Source of the DNA: Vitis vinifera | Lineage: Eukaryota > Streptophyta > Magnoliopsida > Vitales > Vitaceae | Length of the DNA: 64,000 nucleotides | Reading direction: 5' to 3' | NCBI RefSeq assembly: GCF_030704535.1 | Contig: NC_081818.1 | Span: 2,555,001 to 2,619,000 of the forward strand | Part shown: piece by piece, positions 43,415-57,012 of the stretch | Position numbering within the stretch: position 1 is the stretch's first letter | How the letters are laid out: each line of letters begins with the position of its first letter | Translations under genes and position numbers: made by a program | Notes under the pieces: generated by a model | Told to the model about the DNA's origin: nothing | The model's database searches: none | What the model saw: only the letters and a program-made list of their open reading frames with translations

Positions 43415-43972
43415 AGTACTTTGCTAATGAGGTGGTTTTCGGTGTTGGATGTGACAAACCCAACGTAGAGGGTTCCCTCCAAGACAGTTAGGATCTCGGT
43501 GGCACGAGGGTGAGTGTGAGGAGGGTTTTGGCCATATGGTTCATAGTCAATACGAACCATGGATATGCCAAGAGTGTTGAGTCCCTTTATTTTGTCAACA
43601 TTTACAGTAGTGAGATTTGAGGCTACTGCATTTGATGTGTTTCCTGGCTTATCCAGGCCTGAAAAGAAGAAATCCTCAGCGACGGTCAGGTTTGGGTCCT
43701 TGCAGAACTTTCCATTCACAAATACTGCATAAGAAGGGATAAAGAAATTAAAGAAAGATCACTAGTATCAAACCATATTCATCATATCAATAAAAAGAGT
43801 AGCTCTGAAAATAGCTATAAGATCAATGAGTTACTAAAGAAATACCAGCATCCTTGGGCTCATCAATGGCAACACAAGTGTCCTGCAGTGGGCTTGGATC
43901 AGAGGCAGAGGCAAGAGAGGAAACCAATGCCACGAGGGCAACAGTCACCAGGAAACTAACACCCTTCTTCAT
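43415..43972 (-). pseudogene. Germin-like GLP5, exon 1 and 5' part of exon 2 (split by element A)
   Basis: Exon 1 at 43846-43972 gives the signal peptide MKKGVSFLVTVALVALVSSL and [13 protein letters not shown]. Exon 2 starts at 43724 with [20 protein letters not shown], continues through [20 protein letters not shown] and stops at LISKVL, where the LTR begins; in the sisters KGD and box 2 follow. The promoter and TATA box are intact, so a read-through into the element's 5' LTR would add a short foreign tail (YYSKRAI, then stop) after the first cupin box. The metal-binding His of box 2 is lost. Confidence 0.93.
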
Positions 43973-44057
43973 TGTTAGAGTAGTATCTCCAACAATCACA
44001 AATCTTTGTGTTGAGAACTTGAGGAGAGGGGTGAGAAATTTTGGATGGGAAACATGT

Positions 44058-44067
44058 CAATTTATAG
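44058..44067 (-). promoter_or_regulatory. TATA box of GLP5
   Basis: CTATAAATTG on the minus strand, about 90 bases before the GLP5 start, aligned with GLP1, GLP3 and GLP4. Confidence 0.7.
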
Positions 44068-47000
44068 ACAGGAGTCCTTGAATTAGTCTTTTGTTTTACC
44101 AGCATACGCCATGCATAAACTAACCAAGTCTTCAATGAATAGTTCTTTTTTTTTTTTAACTTTCAATGATGAATGGTTCTTCTACAACTACTCCCAGTTG
44201 TTTTTTCTTTTCCCGGTTACTTATCTAGAAGATTGTGTGCAAAAACTAAACTCCACCTGTGTTAGACATCTTCAACTTAGTATAAATCTGCTTGTAGAGG
44301 AAGTGTCTCACAAAGATCTAGTCTCAGAAGGCTATGCCGAAATGAAGTCAAAGTATTCATGTTGCATTAATTCGTAGCATATAATACGGCAGAGCTTCTT
44401 ATTTTCCCAGTACCCAAAATTTGAAAACCCTTAAAAGTGGTTTATGGACAATCAAATAGAAGATTGTAGAGTAAGTACAGGCTAAGACTAGACAATAACT
44501 CTGGTTGTTCTTTATATTCCTTTTCTAAATCTTGTTTAAGTGAAGATCCTTGAATTCATATGCAACTGGTAAATGAATTTAGTAAACCAACCAATGACCA
44601 TGCACTTGAATTAGCATGTATGCATTGCCCTGGTCAGTTTTCAAATCATAGACACGATCATCTCTCTCCCTTTCTGCATTGCCTTAGTCAATTTTCAAGG
44701 CATAAATGCATAGAAAATTATGTACCAATAGAAAACCTCCAGAGGTTTTAGCATTCTTGGAGTCACCTTCTTTCTTTAATTGCTTCTGATCATCAATTGC
44801 CAAAGTCAAATTTTGGGTGCTCCCCATTTGTCTTTTTCAATTTTGTAATTATGTTGAATTGTTTAATTAGTACTGATCTAGAAGATTTCCAGCCGGCTTC
44901 TCTAATTGGAAATTTCAACATGAGCTTACATTTTGATTTATCTAGCATATTAAGTTGGACGATGTATCTAAGAAAACAAAATTACATCATCTAGGAAATA
45001 GAAAACCTGAACCTGTGTCAATCTACTATATTTTGATATTATTAATTTGGAATATATATATATATATATTTACTAACAAGTTAAAATTGAAGTAGAAATC
45101 ATAAATTTAACTTTTTAAAAAAAAATAAATTATAAACCCTTCTTGTTGAGTCATCATAATACAATAAAAAATTCTTAGTATCGAGAACCTTTGACTTTAA
45201 AGTAATATGAACAAAAACAAAACAAACCTTTGACTTTAAAGTGATATGAACAAAAACAAAACAAATGTTAATATTTTGTAGCAAAAGTTATTGTTTCACA
45301 CCAATATCCTAAAGAAAAAATTTTCTCATATAAAATACTCATTTGATCCAACTCCTATCTAATTATTTTTTGTTGTTAATAAAATAATGTGCGTGAATAT
45401 GATCATGTCTTTTCAAGAAGATTCATTTGAGATCGTTAATCTTGCAATTTCTCAAAATAAAATAACGCCAAAATTAAGATATTCGAAATTTTTATTAGGT
45501 TTAAAACAAAAGAACTTGCCAAATCCAAGTAACCATAAATCCTAAATACCATGAAACAAAAGAAAGCTGATTGCAGACAAGAATGATAGATAAACAAATA
45601 AAGAAACAAGCATCTCTTTTTCATTTTTCTTTTTCCCTTTTTCCATTTTTTAATTAATTAATTAATTAATTTATTATTATTATTATTTTGTACTACTTCA
45701 CTTTAAGAATAAAGATATACAAAATGGCTACCTATGTGGATGATGTTGGATTGTAAAGTTTAAATTAGTTTTGTTGCGTTTCTCTTAGGATGTTGGGGGG
45801 AGAATTTTTTATTTTTTATTTTTTCTTATGAATGATGAGTTTACCCCCATTATATATTTAACATTATTATGTTTTTAGGGTGTTTTTAGAGGACACAATT
45901 GCAATTGAGAAGAGTTTTTTTAGAGTTTCATCATTATACTCCTCTTTTCTTTGACTAGTGGATTCTTGAATGTTGATGCACTTTGTCAATGTAGGGATCA
46001 CATTGAGTATTGAATCATGTTAAAAATCTCATGTTTAATTTTCTTCTCATATGTGTGCATGATTTGGTTAACAGATAAAACTAGGATTTTTTGTTGTTCT
46101 CTAATCATGAAAAATTTGTAAAGTAGTTTTGATTATTTTCACTCTTCCACCCCATCTTTTGCATAGTAATTAAATTGAGAAAGACAATTAAATACGATAA
46201 GAGTGAAATAATAAACATATGATTTTATTATTATTATTATTATTATTATTTTATTTATAAAATAATAGTATTTGTGAGAGTTTCTTAAACACGAAAAATA
46301 GTATTTGAAGGTAAATAAATGCAATTTTTTAGAATGATCATATGATATAATTCTTATATATGAGCCCCACATTCCCAAACATCATTTACCCTTCATGTTC
46401 TCTCTCTCTCTCTCTCTCTCTCTCAAATATGATATTGTAGACCCTCCATTTTGTCCCTTTAGCACATGTCTTTAAATTCATTTTTAGTGCTCCATAGTAT
46501 TTCCTTGGTAGTCCATTGCTACTCATACTACTTACCTTTTTTGAGCCACGTCGGAGACTTTGGTTGAGGGATTTATCTAGTTTCACATTATGACCTTGGC
46601 TGCCCTTCAAGTTTAGATTAGACTTCACTTAGGTACACTTTAGGTTGGACTTAGTTAGGCCCACCTAGTCTCACCCTAGGCCCGTATATGTACACTTGGC
46701 CCATTAGGCATCACCATAGGCCTATTTAGGACACTTAGTTCACTTAGGGCCACTGAAGCACATTTTGTCCATTAATGTAGACTTAGACACTGTCCTAAAC
46801 ATCCTAGACACCTCCTAGCTTGCACACATTCACCTGAGATTACCTTAGGCATGTCTAGAATAAGTCACTTGGACACTTCTTTTGGCATAGTTCACTTAGG
46901 CATGTTCTTGATTTTATTTTTCCAAGATAAGATGAGTATTGACTTGACTATATATTGCATGAAATGAATTTTTTGTTTTTATTTTTGAGGGTTTGAGTTT

Positions 47001-48929
47001 GACATTTAAATTATTATAATCTGTTGCATCAATTGCATATGTCCAATATTTATTTTTATGCCTTTATCAATTTATTTGTTTTTTTTCTCAATTATTTATT
47101 CATTATTTAATTCCATGAATTGACATCTTGGATTCTCAATTATTTGTTTTAATTCGTTTAGGTTTTAATGCATTTGTTGATTTTAATTCATCAGTTTAAA
47201 TAATCTTATTAAATAGAGTTTAGTTTTAATTTAGTTTGAATTTAATTTATTTTATAATTGGAATGCGTTCATGATTTTAATTCAATTGTTTGATTAACCC
47301 TCTTAGATAAATTCCATGTTTTTAATTTCGACTTTAGTTTAGTTTTGATTTGCTGATTTATTTATTTGTTCTAGTTTAAGCATATTTGTAATTTCAAATT
47401 TGATAGTTTAGCCAATCTTATTAGATGATGTTGATGTTTTTTTAATTTTAATTTAATCTAGTATATTATTTCTTAGTTTGAATGTGTTCATGCGTTTCTG
47501 ATTTCATTAATTTTGATTTTAATCCATTTATATTCAATTTTGTAGTTGATTATAATTTTGGTTAATTAATCTAGTCAATCACATGTTGTTATTTTCATAT
47601 TTTCAGTATGACATATTTTGGTTTTGATTTATTAATATTTAGTTTGAGTTTTTTTAGGAATTTTGGATAGTCAATATTCTAGTCAATTGCATGTTATTGT
47701 TTCCATATTTTCAAATTTTCTAAACTTTGTTTTTTTTATTTATCATATTTTGTTAGAGTGTTAATTTACTTTAATTGATCCCATATTATTATCTCCATAT
47801 GTTTGTTGTTAACCCTTGATTGATTTTTATCTTAATTCATGCGACTTCTCGAAATCTAGATGTCAATTTTGGTTAATATTTATGTTAGTTTGTTTGATTA
47901 GGAAGTCATTAGTTTGTTGCCTTGGTAATTGTTGGTCAAATCCCTTTTTTAAGGCTACTAAAACCCATGAAAGTTGACCCTATTCTCACCACTTTAATTG
48001 ACATGATTGTCTAAATCTCTATTTTGTGATTTAGTTTTCCTTTGGGTTGCCTATGTTTGATGCTTGAATATTGTCTTTTGAAAATCATCATTTTCCTATT
48101 TTTAAAAGAAACCTTTCCTCAAAATGTTCCTCCTTAAAGTGCATTTAAAAAATTCATTTAGAGTCTTTAGAATCAAAATCTCTTTTTTTTAAATAATAAT
48201 AATAATAATAATATGCAACCATGTTTTGATCGGTTTGCATCTTTCTCAGCTTCCAATGAAAATTTTGGTTTTGAATAAGACACGAATCCAAGCTTGTGGT
48301 CCTAAACAAATGGGATAATTTTAGGCTAAATTCGTGTATATCGATTGGGGAATTTGTGAAACCTCTACATAAGAAAATCTTTTTAAAACTTATTTTTTGC
48401 AATGACCTTTGTTACTCATTGAAATCATATCTATCTATTTTTAAAAATTGTATACAAGATGTGTGTGATACTTGATTATTTTGTATATTCTTATCATTTT
48501 TTCTATGCTAATTAGATATGCATGTTAGGATTTCTTATTTTATTATTTATTATCTAACCCCCTATGTCTTGAGGAAGCGTATTATGAGTTATCTATGCTA
48601 TCCAGGTATGCCCCCTATCACTTACCTTCTAAATTATGTAAACATGATTGTCATTGTGAATTATGCCTATGTTTGATAGTGCTTGGGTGTCTTGATGTTT
48701 GTTATATTGTTCGATTATTTATGATGAAGTGCATGTTGGGTGATATACTATCTAAACTAACCTTTGATGTTTTGTGATAGTGCTTAAGAAGTGGTTCAGG
48801 TACGCACCCTAACTCTTCTTTATTGTGATTTGATTTTGTTTGACATGCTATTTTTTTTTAAATCACCTTAGTTACCTCGATATCTATAATTAACCAATTA
48901 ATTACCACATTTCCTTTACCTTAGTTAAT
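44068..48929. other. Long gene-poor interval
   Basis: No gene that I can support. Simple repeats: (TA)n at 45053-45070, (TTAA)n then (ATT)n at 45650-45690, (ATT)n at 46228-46250, (CT)n at 46398-46425 and (AAT)n at 48195-48213. 45190-45265 has a short direct repeat (ACCTTTGACTTTAAAGT twice). 46610-46920 is rich in degenerate CACTTAGG / TTAGGC words. 46950-47800 is AT-rich with recurring TTTAATT / GATTTTAATTCA words. All short open frames here look random. Confidence 0.6.
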
Positions 48930-49116
48930 AGAGACCTTTTTAGGGCTTAGAGGGGTGTTACCTCTTAGAGGTACCTTCCCAATAAGTAACCTGATCCCCG
49001 GACCTAGATTCGGGTTTTTCAAAGACACGTTTTTTTCCAAAAATTATGGAGTCATTTTTTCAAGTTTTATTTCTTATTTTATTTTTCCTTTAAAATAAAA
49101 TAAAATAAGTGGTGAT
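48930..49116 (+). repeat. Left piece of an older repeat that hosts element B
   Basis: GGGGTGTTACCTCTTAGAGG ... GTAACCTGATCCCCGGACC ... AAAATAAGTGGTGAT has the look of a common plant Ty3/gypsy-associated repeat. Its continuation (GTGACTCCGACTTTTCC ...) is found after element B at 62629, so B is nested in it. Confidence 0.6.
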
Positions 49117-51040
49117 TGATTACTACTCAAAAAGTGCTATTTGATAGCCTATAATTAATCCTTTTAAACACTTTTGAGTAGTAGTTTAGGCCTTTTAACT
49201 CAATTGGCATGTTAAGGATCCTTTAAAGCAATTTTGATCACTTTGTGTAAGTTTTGGTGTTTTTGTTAGTATTTTGATCACCAAAGCAAGTCAAGACTGA
49301 GGAGAGCTATGAGGAATCTTGGGCAAAGCTTAGAAGTCATTTGCCAAGAGTGAATCCGGATTGCAAGGAGAAAAAGCAAAGAGAATCTGCCATAAAGCAT
49401 ATTCTTGATGACAGTCGTAGCAGCCACTTTTGGAGCACTTTCTGAAGTCCAAATGATGCATGCTATATACCATTTCAAAGCTCAGGAAGTCAAAAATCCA
49501 ATGCTTCAAACGGTGTGCAATTTGGAGTTGAAACGAAGAAGTTGCAGCCATTACAAGCCAATCACTCCGAGCTGAAGAAAGCATTTTGCAAAGTGTTGCG
49601 AAATCACCCTTTTGTTGCGAAGTGATTTCGCAGCATTTTTTGTACAGTACGGTGCTTCTCCTTCTGATGATGCATGATTTATGCCGCGAGAAGGAAGCTA
49701 GGAACCTCAAGGTAGAAGCCAACTTCGCAGCCTTGTGAAGATAGCTTGGTGTTGCGAAGTTATTTCGCAGCCCTCTTGAGTGTCTGCGAAATTTCGCAGA
49801 CACCATTTTTCTCCTGCGAAATGGTTCCTGAAGCCTCCCGATATTTGCTACCGACATTGGGAGATATTTTCCATTAGATTTTTGTTGTCTAAATCCCAAA
49901 ATACTCCTTGTAAACCACCAATTACATGATTCCTTAGTTTTTAAGTTAGTAAAAAGACTAAATATCTATGTAATAATTAGTTTTATATTATGTTCATATA
50001 TATACCTCTCGGGAGCCTGTTCTCGGAGAGGAGTTCCTTCTATAAACGTTTGGGTAAGCAAGTAAAGTCTATTTTTCTTTCTACTGCCTTACCTTCTCAC
50101 TTTGTATTTTCATTTTATTTCTAAGTTATGAATTCTCTGAGGAGTTTTCCCTAGAGAATGAGTAACTAAACCTCTAATTCCTTGGAGCTAAGGTTGTCGG
50201 GGAAGGTTCCAAGTGCAAGAATGCAAAGCTCTGTGGTTTTAGCTATTAATGAAGAGGAAGTGAAATCCTTTAGTGATTTCTATGTTTTTAGTTAACTTAA
50301 AACACCTTAGAGTCACCTGGGCCAACACTTGGTAAGGCAAGTGATTTCCAACCATGGAAATGCACTAGTTTACCCCTTGCGAGCCTCTGGGAGGTGACTT
50401 CAAGGTAGGATTTTCTAGAATAGCCAACACTTGGTAAGCTTTTGGACTCCTAGGAGACATCCATTAGTTATCTCTTGCGAGCTTTTGACGGGTAATCCAA
50501 GGTTAAAGATCACCTTGAATGGTTAAGGCTTAGTGAGAGGCTTAAACCATTGCAAAGTGCATCAGTGAGAGAATTAAAGTGAAATCTAATTGAAGGAGTC
50601 TCTGTATAACACCGGTTAGAGAATTGACTATAAGTTGAATCTCTAATGCGAGGAAATGAACCAACTCACCGGAGCTATGTCTTTTACATGAGGAACCACC
50701 CCAGTGAACCTAAATCTCCAGGGAATGTTTTTCTTCCTAAATTATTCCAAACTTCTGTTATGTTAGTTAGTTTAAGTCTAAACTTTTACCAATCAAAGTT
50801 TGTGTTTTACTTCTTAATCTAACCTTGAAATGAAACAAGACCATTTCACTTGGAATTGGTATCATTGATTGCTTGTTAATCATTCCCAGTGAACGACCCT
50901 AGAGCCACTATACTATAGTAGCTTTTTCTTTGCTACCCTACTGTATGGTGTTATAGGTAATAAATTTTGTTGATTACTCCCTCAATCAAGGAGCACCAGC
51001 TGAACACAAATCAGCTAAGACACCAATTGGGCACGAATCA
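49117..51040 (+). repeat. Element B 5' LTR
   Basis: 1924 bases, beginning TGATTACTACTC and ending CACGAATCA. It shares with element A the terminal inverted repeat (TACTACTCAAAA 49121-49132 and its complement ending 49183), a TTTCGCAG cluster (about 49590-49830) and a block near the 3' end (GACCCTAGAGCCACTATA, 50896 on). Confidence 0.95.
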
Positions 51041-51042
51041 AA

Positions 51043-51060
51043 TGGCGCCGTTGCCGGGGA
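51043..51060 (+). promoter_or_regulatory. Primer binding site of element B (tRNA-Asp)
   Basis: TGGCGCCGTTGCCGGGGA, two bases after the 5' LTR, identical to element A. Confidence 0.9.
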
Positions 51061-51280
51061 ATTGAGTCAAGTTTATATTGATACCATTTTTGAGCACTTG
51101 TGATTTTCATCACAAGTTGGTAAAGTTTTTTTCACTTTACTAATTTTCATTCTTTCTTTGTTTATTTACAATCTAAGTTTATCTTTTAAAATTTAGCCTA
51201 GTTTAATTTTGTTGTTGTAGCTCTGTTTTTCTTGTTGTCCTCTGTTTTCATTTTTAGTTGCAGATAGATACTAGTTGTGT

Positions 51281-52813
51281 ATGCCAAAGTGGATACGAGA
51301 CAGTGGAGGAAGGCTTGTTAAGTGTGATACACCTCAGAGAAGAAAATTGGAAGTAATCTTGAATATCATGGAAGCTACACCTGAAGATCAGCATAGTCAC
51401 CAAGGTCGTTAAGACAATCTCAATGAATTCAGATCAATGAGGGACCGCATGCATCCACCTCGTATGAGTGCACCATCATGTATAGTGCCCCCTACAGAGC
51501 AGCTAGTGATCAGACCGTATCTTGTTCCACTTCTACCAACTTTCCATGGGATGGAGAGTGAGAATCCGTATGCACACATCAAGGAATTTGAAGATTTTTG
51601 TAATACATTTCAAGAGGGAGGAGCTTCAATTGATTTGATGAGGCTTAAGTTATTTCCTTTTACTTTAAAGGATAAGGCCAAAATTTGGCTTAATTCTTTA
51701 AGGCCAAGGAGTATCCGCTCTTGGACTGATTTACAAGCTGAATTCCTCAAGAAATTTTTTCCGACTCATAGAACAAATGGCTTGAAAAGGCAAATTTCAG
51801 ACTTCTCAGCTAAAGAGAATGAGAAATTCTATGAGTGTTGGGAAAGATACATGGAAGCTATAAATGCTTGTCCTCACCATGGCTTTGATACTTGGCTATT
51901 GGTGAGCTATTTTTATGATGGTATGTCCTCCTCAATGAAGCAACTCCTCGAGACAATGTGTGGAGGAGATTTCATGAGCAAAAATCCAGAGGAAGCTATG
52001 GATTTCTTGAGCTATGTAGCTGATGTTTCAAGGGGATGGGATGAACCAACTAAAGGAGAAGTGGGAAAGATGAAGTCTCAGTTGAATGCTTACAATGCAA
52101 AGGTTGGGATGTATACTTTAAAAGAAGATGATGATATGAAAGCAAAGTTGGCAGCTATGACAAGAAGATTGGAGGAGCTGGAGCTAAAAAGAATACATGA
52201 AGTGCAAGCTGTTGCTGAAGCACCAGTGCAAGTGAAGCTGTGTCCCAATTGTCAATCATTTGAACATTTGGTGGAGGAGTGCCTTGCAATTTCAGCTGAA
52301 AGGGAAATGTATAGAGATCAAGCAAATGTTGTTGGACAATTTAGGCCCAATAACAATGCGCCATATGGAAATACCTACAACTCAAGTTGGAGGAATCATC
52401 CAAATTTCTCATGGAAGGCCAGAGCAACTCAGTACCAACAGCCGGATCCACCATCTCAACAATCTTCAAGTATTGAACAAGCAATAGCTAATCTCAGCAA
52501 GGTAATGGGAGATTTTATTGAAAAGCAAGAAGTCACTAATGCTCGAGTCGATAAAAGAATTGATAGAGTGAAGAGTATGTTGAATAAAAGGATGGATGGA
52601 ATGCAAAATGATATGAACCAAAAATTTGATAACATCCAATATTCAATTTCAAGGCTTACAAATTTGAATACACTGCAAAAAAAGGGAAGATTTCCTTCTC
52701 AACCTCACCAAAATCCCAAAGGTGTCCATGAAGTGGAAAGCCAAGAGGGAGAATCATCACAGGTGAAAGATGTCAAAGCCTTGATCACTTTAAGGAGTGG
52801 TAAAAAAAATTGA
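51281..52813 (+). pseudogene. Element B gag, broken
   Basis: It starts MPKWIRDSGGRLVKCDTP and meets TAA at 51410-51412 (codon 44). It then stays open from FRSMRDRMHPPRMSAPSC to LRSGKKN at 52813. Capsid-like blocks and the zinc knuckle CPNCQSFEHLVEEC match element A closely. At 52801-52810 a run of eight A shifts the frame: element A reads [11 protein letters not shown] there, while here the pol frame begins 16 bases before the gag stop. A truncated protein from an internal Met at 51437 is possible but not expected to be active. Confidence 0.88.
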
Positions 52814-55800
52814 GCAGCCAACACCCAAGCCACATATTGAGAAAGAAGAAGAGATAAAGAAAGGGAAGGAAATGGAAGATAAAGACAGTAAGATCAGTGA
52901 AGAAAAGAAGGACTCTGATGCAACAATGAATGCAATTCCAAAGAAGGAGCTTCTGAAGGAAGAAATGCTGAAGAAATCAACTTCTCCACCTTTTCCTCAA
53001 GCATTACATGGGAAAAAGGGGATTAGAAATGCAGCTGAAATCCTTGAAGTCTTGAGGCAAGTGAAAGTTAATATTCCACTGCTGGATATGATCAAACAAG
53101 TTCCAACGTATGCAAAATTCCTAAAGGACTTGTGTACTATCAAGAGAGGGTTGACTGTAAACAAGAAAGCCTTCTTGACTGAGCAAGTAAGTGCAATCTT
53201 ACAATGTAAGTCTCCTTTGAAGTACAAAGACCCTGGAAGTCCTACCATTTCAGTCATGATTGGAGGAAAGGTAGTGGAGAAAGCCTTGCTAGACTTGGGA
53301 GCAAGTGTGAATTTGCTTCCATATTCTGTCTACAAGCAATTGGGACTTGGAGAGTTGAAGCCAACAGCAATCACTCTATCTCTGGCAGATAGATCAGTGA
53401 AAATTCCAAGAGGGGTAATTGAGGATGTATTGGTTCAAGTAGATAATTTCTACTATCCAGTAGATTTTATTGTTCTTGATACAGATCCTACTGTAAAGGA
53501 AGCTAATTTAGTTCCTATCATCCTTGGAAGGCCATTTCTTGCAACTTCAAATGCAATCATCAACTGTAGGAATGGGCTTATGCAACTCACTTTTGGTAAC
53601 ATGACACTAGATCTCAATATTTTCTACATGTCTAAAAAGCAAATCATTCCGGAAGAAGAAGAAGGTCCAGAAGAGCTATGTATTATTGATACTTTGGTAG
53701 AGGAGCACTGTAATCAAAATATGCAAGACAAGTTAAATAAAAGTCTTGTGAATTTTGAGGAAGGTTTGTCTGAATCTCCTATTGGGCTTGCTACTCTACA
53801 AAGTTGGAGAAAGATAGAAGAGATTCTACCTTTGTTAAATGAAGAAGAGGAGGCATCTGCTGAAAAAGAAATTCCAAAACTCAATCTGAAGCCTTTACCT
53901 GTGGAGCTGAAATACACATACCTTGAAGAAAATAATCAATGTCCTGTTGTAATATCTTCATCGTTGACCAATCATCAAGAGAAGTGTTTAATGGAAGTTC
54001 TCAGGAGGTGTAAGAAGGCAATAGGATGACAAATATCTGACTTGAAAGGCATTAGTCCTTTAGTTTGTACTCATCATATATATATGGAGGAGGAAGCAAA
54101 GTCAATTCGTCAATTTCAAAGAAGGTTGAATCCTCATCTACAAGAGGTGGTGCGAGCTGAAGTGCTGAAGCTACTTCAAGCAGGAATCATTTACCCTATA
54201 TCTGATAGCCCTTGGGTGAGTCCTACTCAAGTGGTACCAAAGAAGTCAGGGATCACAGTGATTCAAAATGAAAAAGGGGAAGAAATTACTACACGCCTTA
54301 CTTCAGGTTGGAGGGTGTGTATTGATTATAGAAAGCTGAATGCTGTCACCAGGAAAGATCATTTTCCATTGCCATTTATTGATCAAGTGCTGGAGAGAGT
54401 CTCTGGACATCCATTCTATTGTTTCTTGGATGGGTATTCAGGGTATTTTCAGATTGAAATTGATTTGGCAGATCAAGAAAAGACCACTTTTACATGTCCA
54501 TTTGGAACATATGCTTATAGAAGAATGCCTTTTGGTTTATGCAATGCACCTGCTACATTTCAAAGATGTATGTTGAGTATTTTCAGTGATATGGTGGAGC
54601 GAATTATGGAGGTTTTCATGGATGACATCACCGTATATGGAGGTACATTTGAGGAATGCTTGGTTAATTTGGAAGCAGTTCTTCATAGATGCATTGAAAA
54701 AGATCTGGTGCTCAACTGGGAAAAATGTCATTTTATGGTACGTCAAGGAATTGTCTTTGGCCATATCATCTCTGAAAGAGGCATTGAAGTTGATAAAGCA
54801 AAGGTGGAGCTTATTGTCAAATTACCATCCCCAACAACTGTGAAAGGAGTAAGGCAGTTCCTTGGCCATGCAGGGTTCTATAGGAGGTTTATAGAAGGTT
54901 TTTCAAGTCTTTCAAAACCTCTTTGTGAGCTGTTAGCTAAGGATGCTAAGTTTATATGGGATGAAAGATGTCAGAATAGCTTTGATCAACTGAAGAAATT
55001 TTTAACAACAACTCCAATAGTGAGAGCCTCTAATTGGCAATTCCCTTTTGAATTGATGTGTGATGCCAGTGACTTTGCTATAGGAGCTGTGCTTGGCCAA
55101 AGAGAAGATGGGAAGCCCTATGTGATTTACTATGCAAGTAAAACACTAAATGAAGCTCAAAGGAACTACACAACTATAGAGAAAGAATTGTTAGCTGTGG
55201 TATTTGCTTTGGACAAATTTCGTGCTTATTTAGTGGGGTCTTTCATCATTGTCTTTACTAACCATTCAGCCTTGAAGTATTTATTGACAAAGCAAGATGC
55301 AAAAGCAAGGTTGATTAGATGGATTCTTTTGTTATAAGAATTCGATCTTCAAATCAAAGATAAGAAAGGAGTGGAGAATGTAGTAGCTGACCACTTGTCA
55401 AGGTTAGTTATAGCACATAATTCCCATCTCTTGCCTATCAATGATGATTTTCCTGAATAATCACTCATGTTCCTAGTGAAAACCCCTTGGTATGCTCATA
55501 TTGCTAATTATTTAGTAACTGGAGAAATTCCAAGTGAGTGGAATGCACAGGACAGGAAGCACTTCTTTGCTAAAATTCATGCTTATTATTGGGAAGAACC
55601 CTTTCTCTTTAAGTATTGTGCAGATCAGATTATTAGGAAGTGTGTCCCTGAAGATGAGCAGCAAGGGATTCTATCCCATTGTCATGAGAATGCATGTGGA
55701 GGCCACTTTGCCTCTCAGAAAACCGCCATGAAGGTATTGCAATCAGGGTTTACTTGGCCATCTCTTTTTAAAGATGCCCACATCATGTGTAGGAGTTGTG

Positions 55801-56777
55801 ATAGATGCCAAAGGCTTGGAAAGCTAACAAAAAGAAATCAAATGCCTATAAACCCCATTCTGATAGTTGAGTTATTTGATGTATGGGGCATTGACTTCAT
55901 GGGACCTTTCCCAATGTCTTTTGGTAATTCTTACATCTTGGTGGGGGTAGATTATGTTTCTAAATGGGTTGAGGCAATCCCCTGTAAGCAAAATGATCAC
56001 AGGGTGGTTCTCAAGTTTCTTAAAGAGAACATTTTCTCAAGATTTGGGGTGCCCAAAGCCATAATCAGTGATGGAGGTGCTCATTTTTGCAATAAACCTT
56101 TTGAAGCTCTGTTATCCAAGTATGGAGTGAAGCATAAGGTGGCTACACCTTATCATCCTCAGACTTCCGAGCAAGTTGAGCTAGCTAACAGGGAAATAAA
56201 GAACATCTTGATGAAAGTGGTGAATTCCAACAGAAAGGATTGGTCTATTAGGCTTCATGATTCACTGTGGGCATATAGAACAACTTATAAGACTATTCTT
56301 GGGATGTCTCCCTATCGTCTTGTCTATGGCAAAGCATGCCATCTCCCTGTGGAAGTTGAATACAAAGCTTGGTGGGCAATAAAGAAGCTGAACATGGACT
56401 TGATCAAGGCAGGAGAAAAGAGATTTCTAGACCTTAATGAGATGGAGGAATTAAGAAATAATGCTTATATCAATTCCAAAGTTACAAAACAGAGGATGAA
56501 GAAGTGGCATGATCAACTCATCTCCAACAAGGAATTTCAGGAAGGGCAAAGAGTTTTGATGTATGACACAAGACTCCATATCTTTCCTGGGAAGCTCAAG
56601 TCGAGGTGGATAGGCCCGTTTATTATTCACCGAGTATGGTTCAATGGAGTGGTGGAATTATTGAATTCCAATGGCAAGGATAGCTTTAAAGTCAATGGAT
56701 ATCGTCTCAAGCCATTCATGGAGCCATTCAAATCAGAAAAGGAGGCAATCAACCTCCTTGAGCCTCAAAAAGTCTAA
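52797..56777 (+). pseudogene. Element B pol, three in-frame stops
   Basis: Protease ([20 protein letters not shown]) lies in 52797-54029. A TGA at 54027-54029 replaces the Trp of element A's [11 protein letters not shown]. Reverse transcriptase ([30 protein letters not shown]) and RNase H ([22 protein letters not shown] with Asn for the catalytic Asp of FTDHS) follow to a TAA at 55335-55337. A further TAA lies at 55458-55460. Integrase runs to 56777 ([43 protein letters not shown]). Cannot make a working polyprotein. Confidence 0.92.
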
Positions 56778-57012
56778 GTGAAAAAGGGTTTGCTGGACGT
56801 GGTTTACCACAGTCCAAAATTTTTGTAAACTTTGTAAATTTTCAAGTTGTTTCCATACTTTTGATCTTAGTTTTTGATCTTAAATCATGTTTTTAGGTGT
56901 GTTTTAATCGTTTTAAATGATCCCAAGTGGAAGAAATTTCAAGGAGATTGAAAGAAAAAAAATCGGGTCAAAATTAGAGCCAAAACAAAGCAAAACAAGG
57001 GAAAAACAGAGC

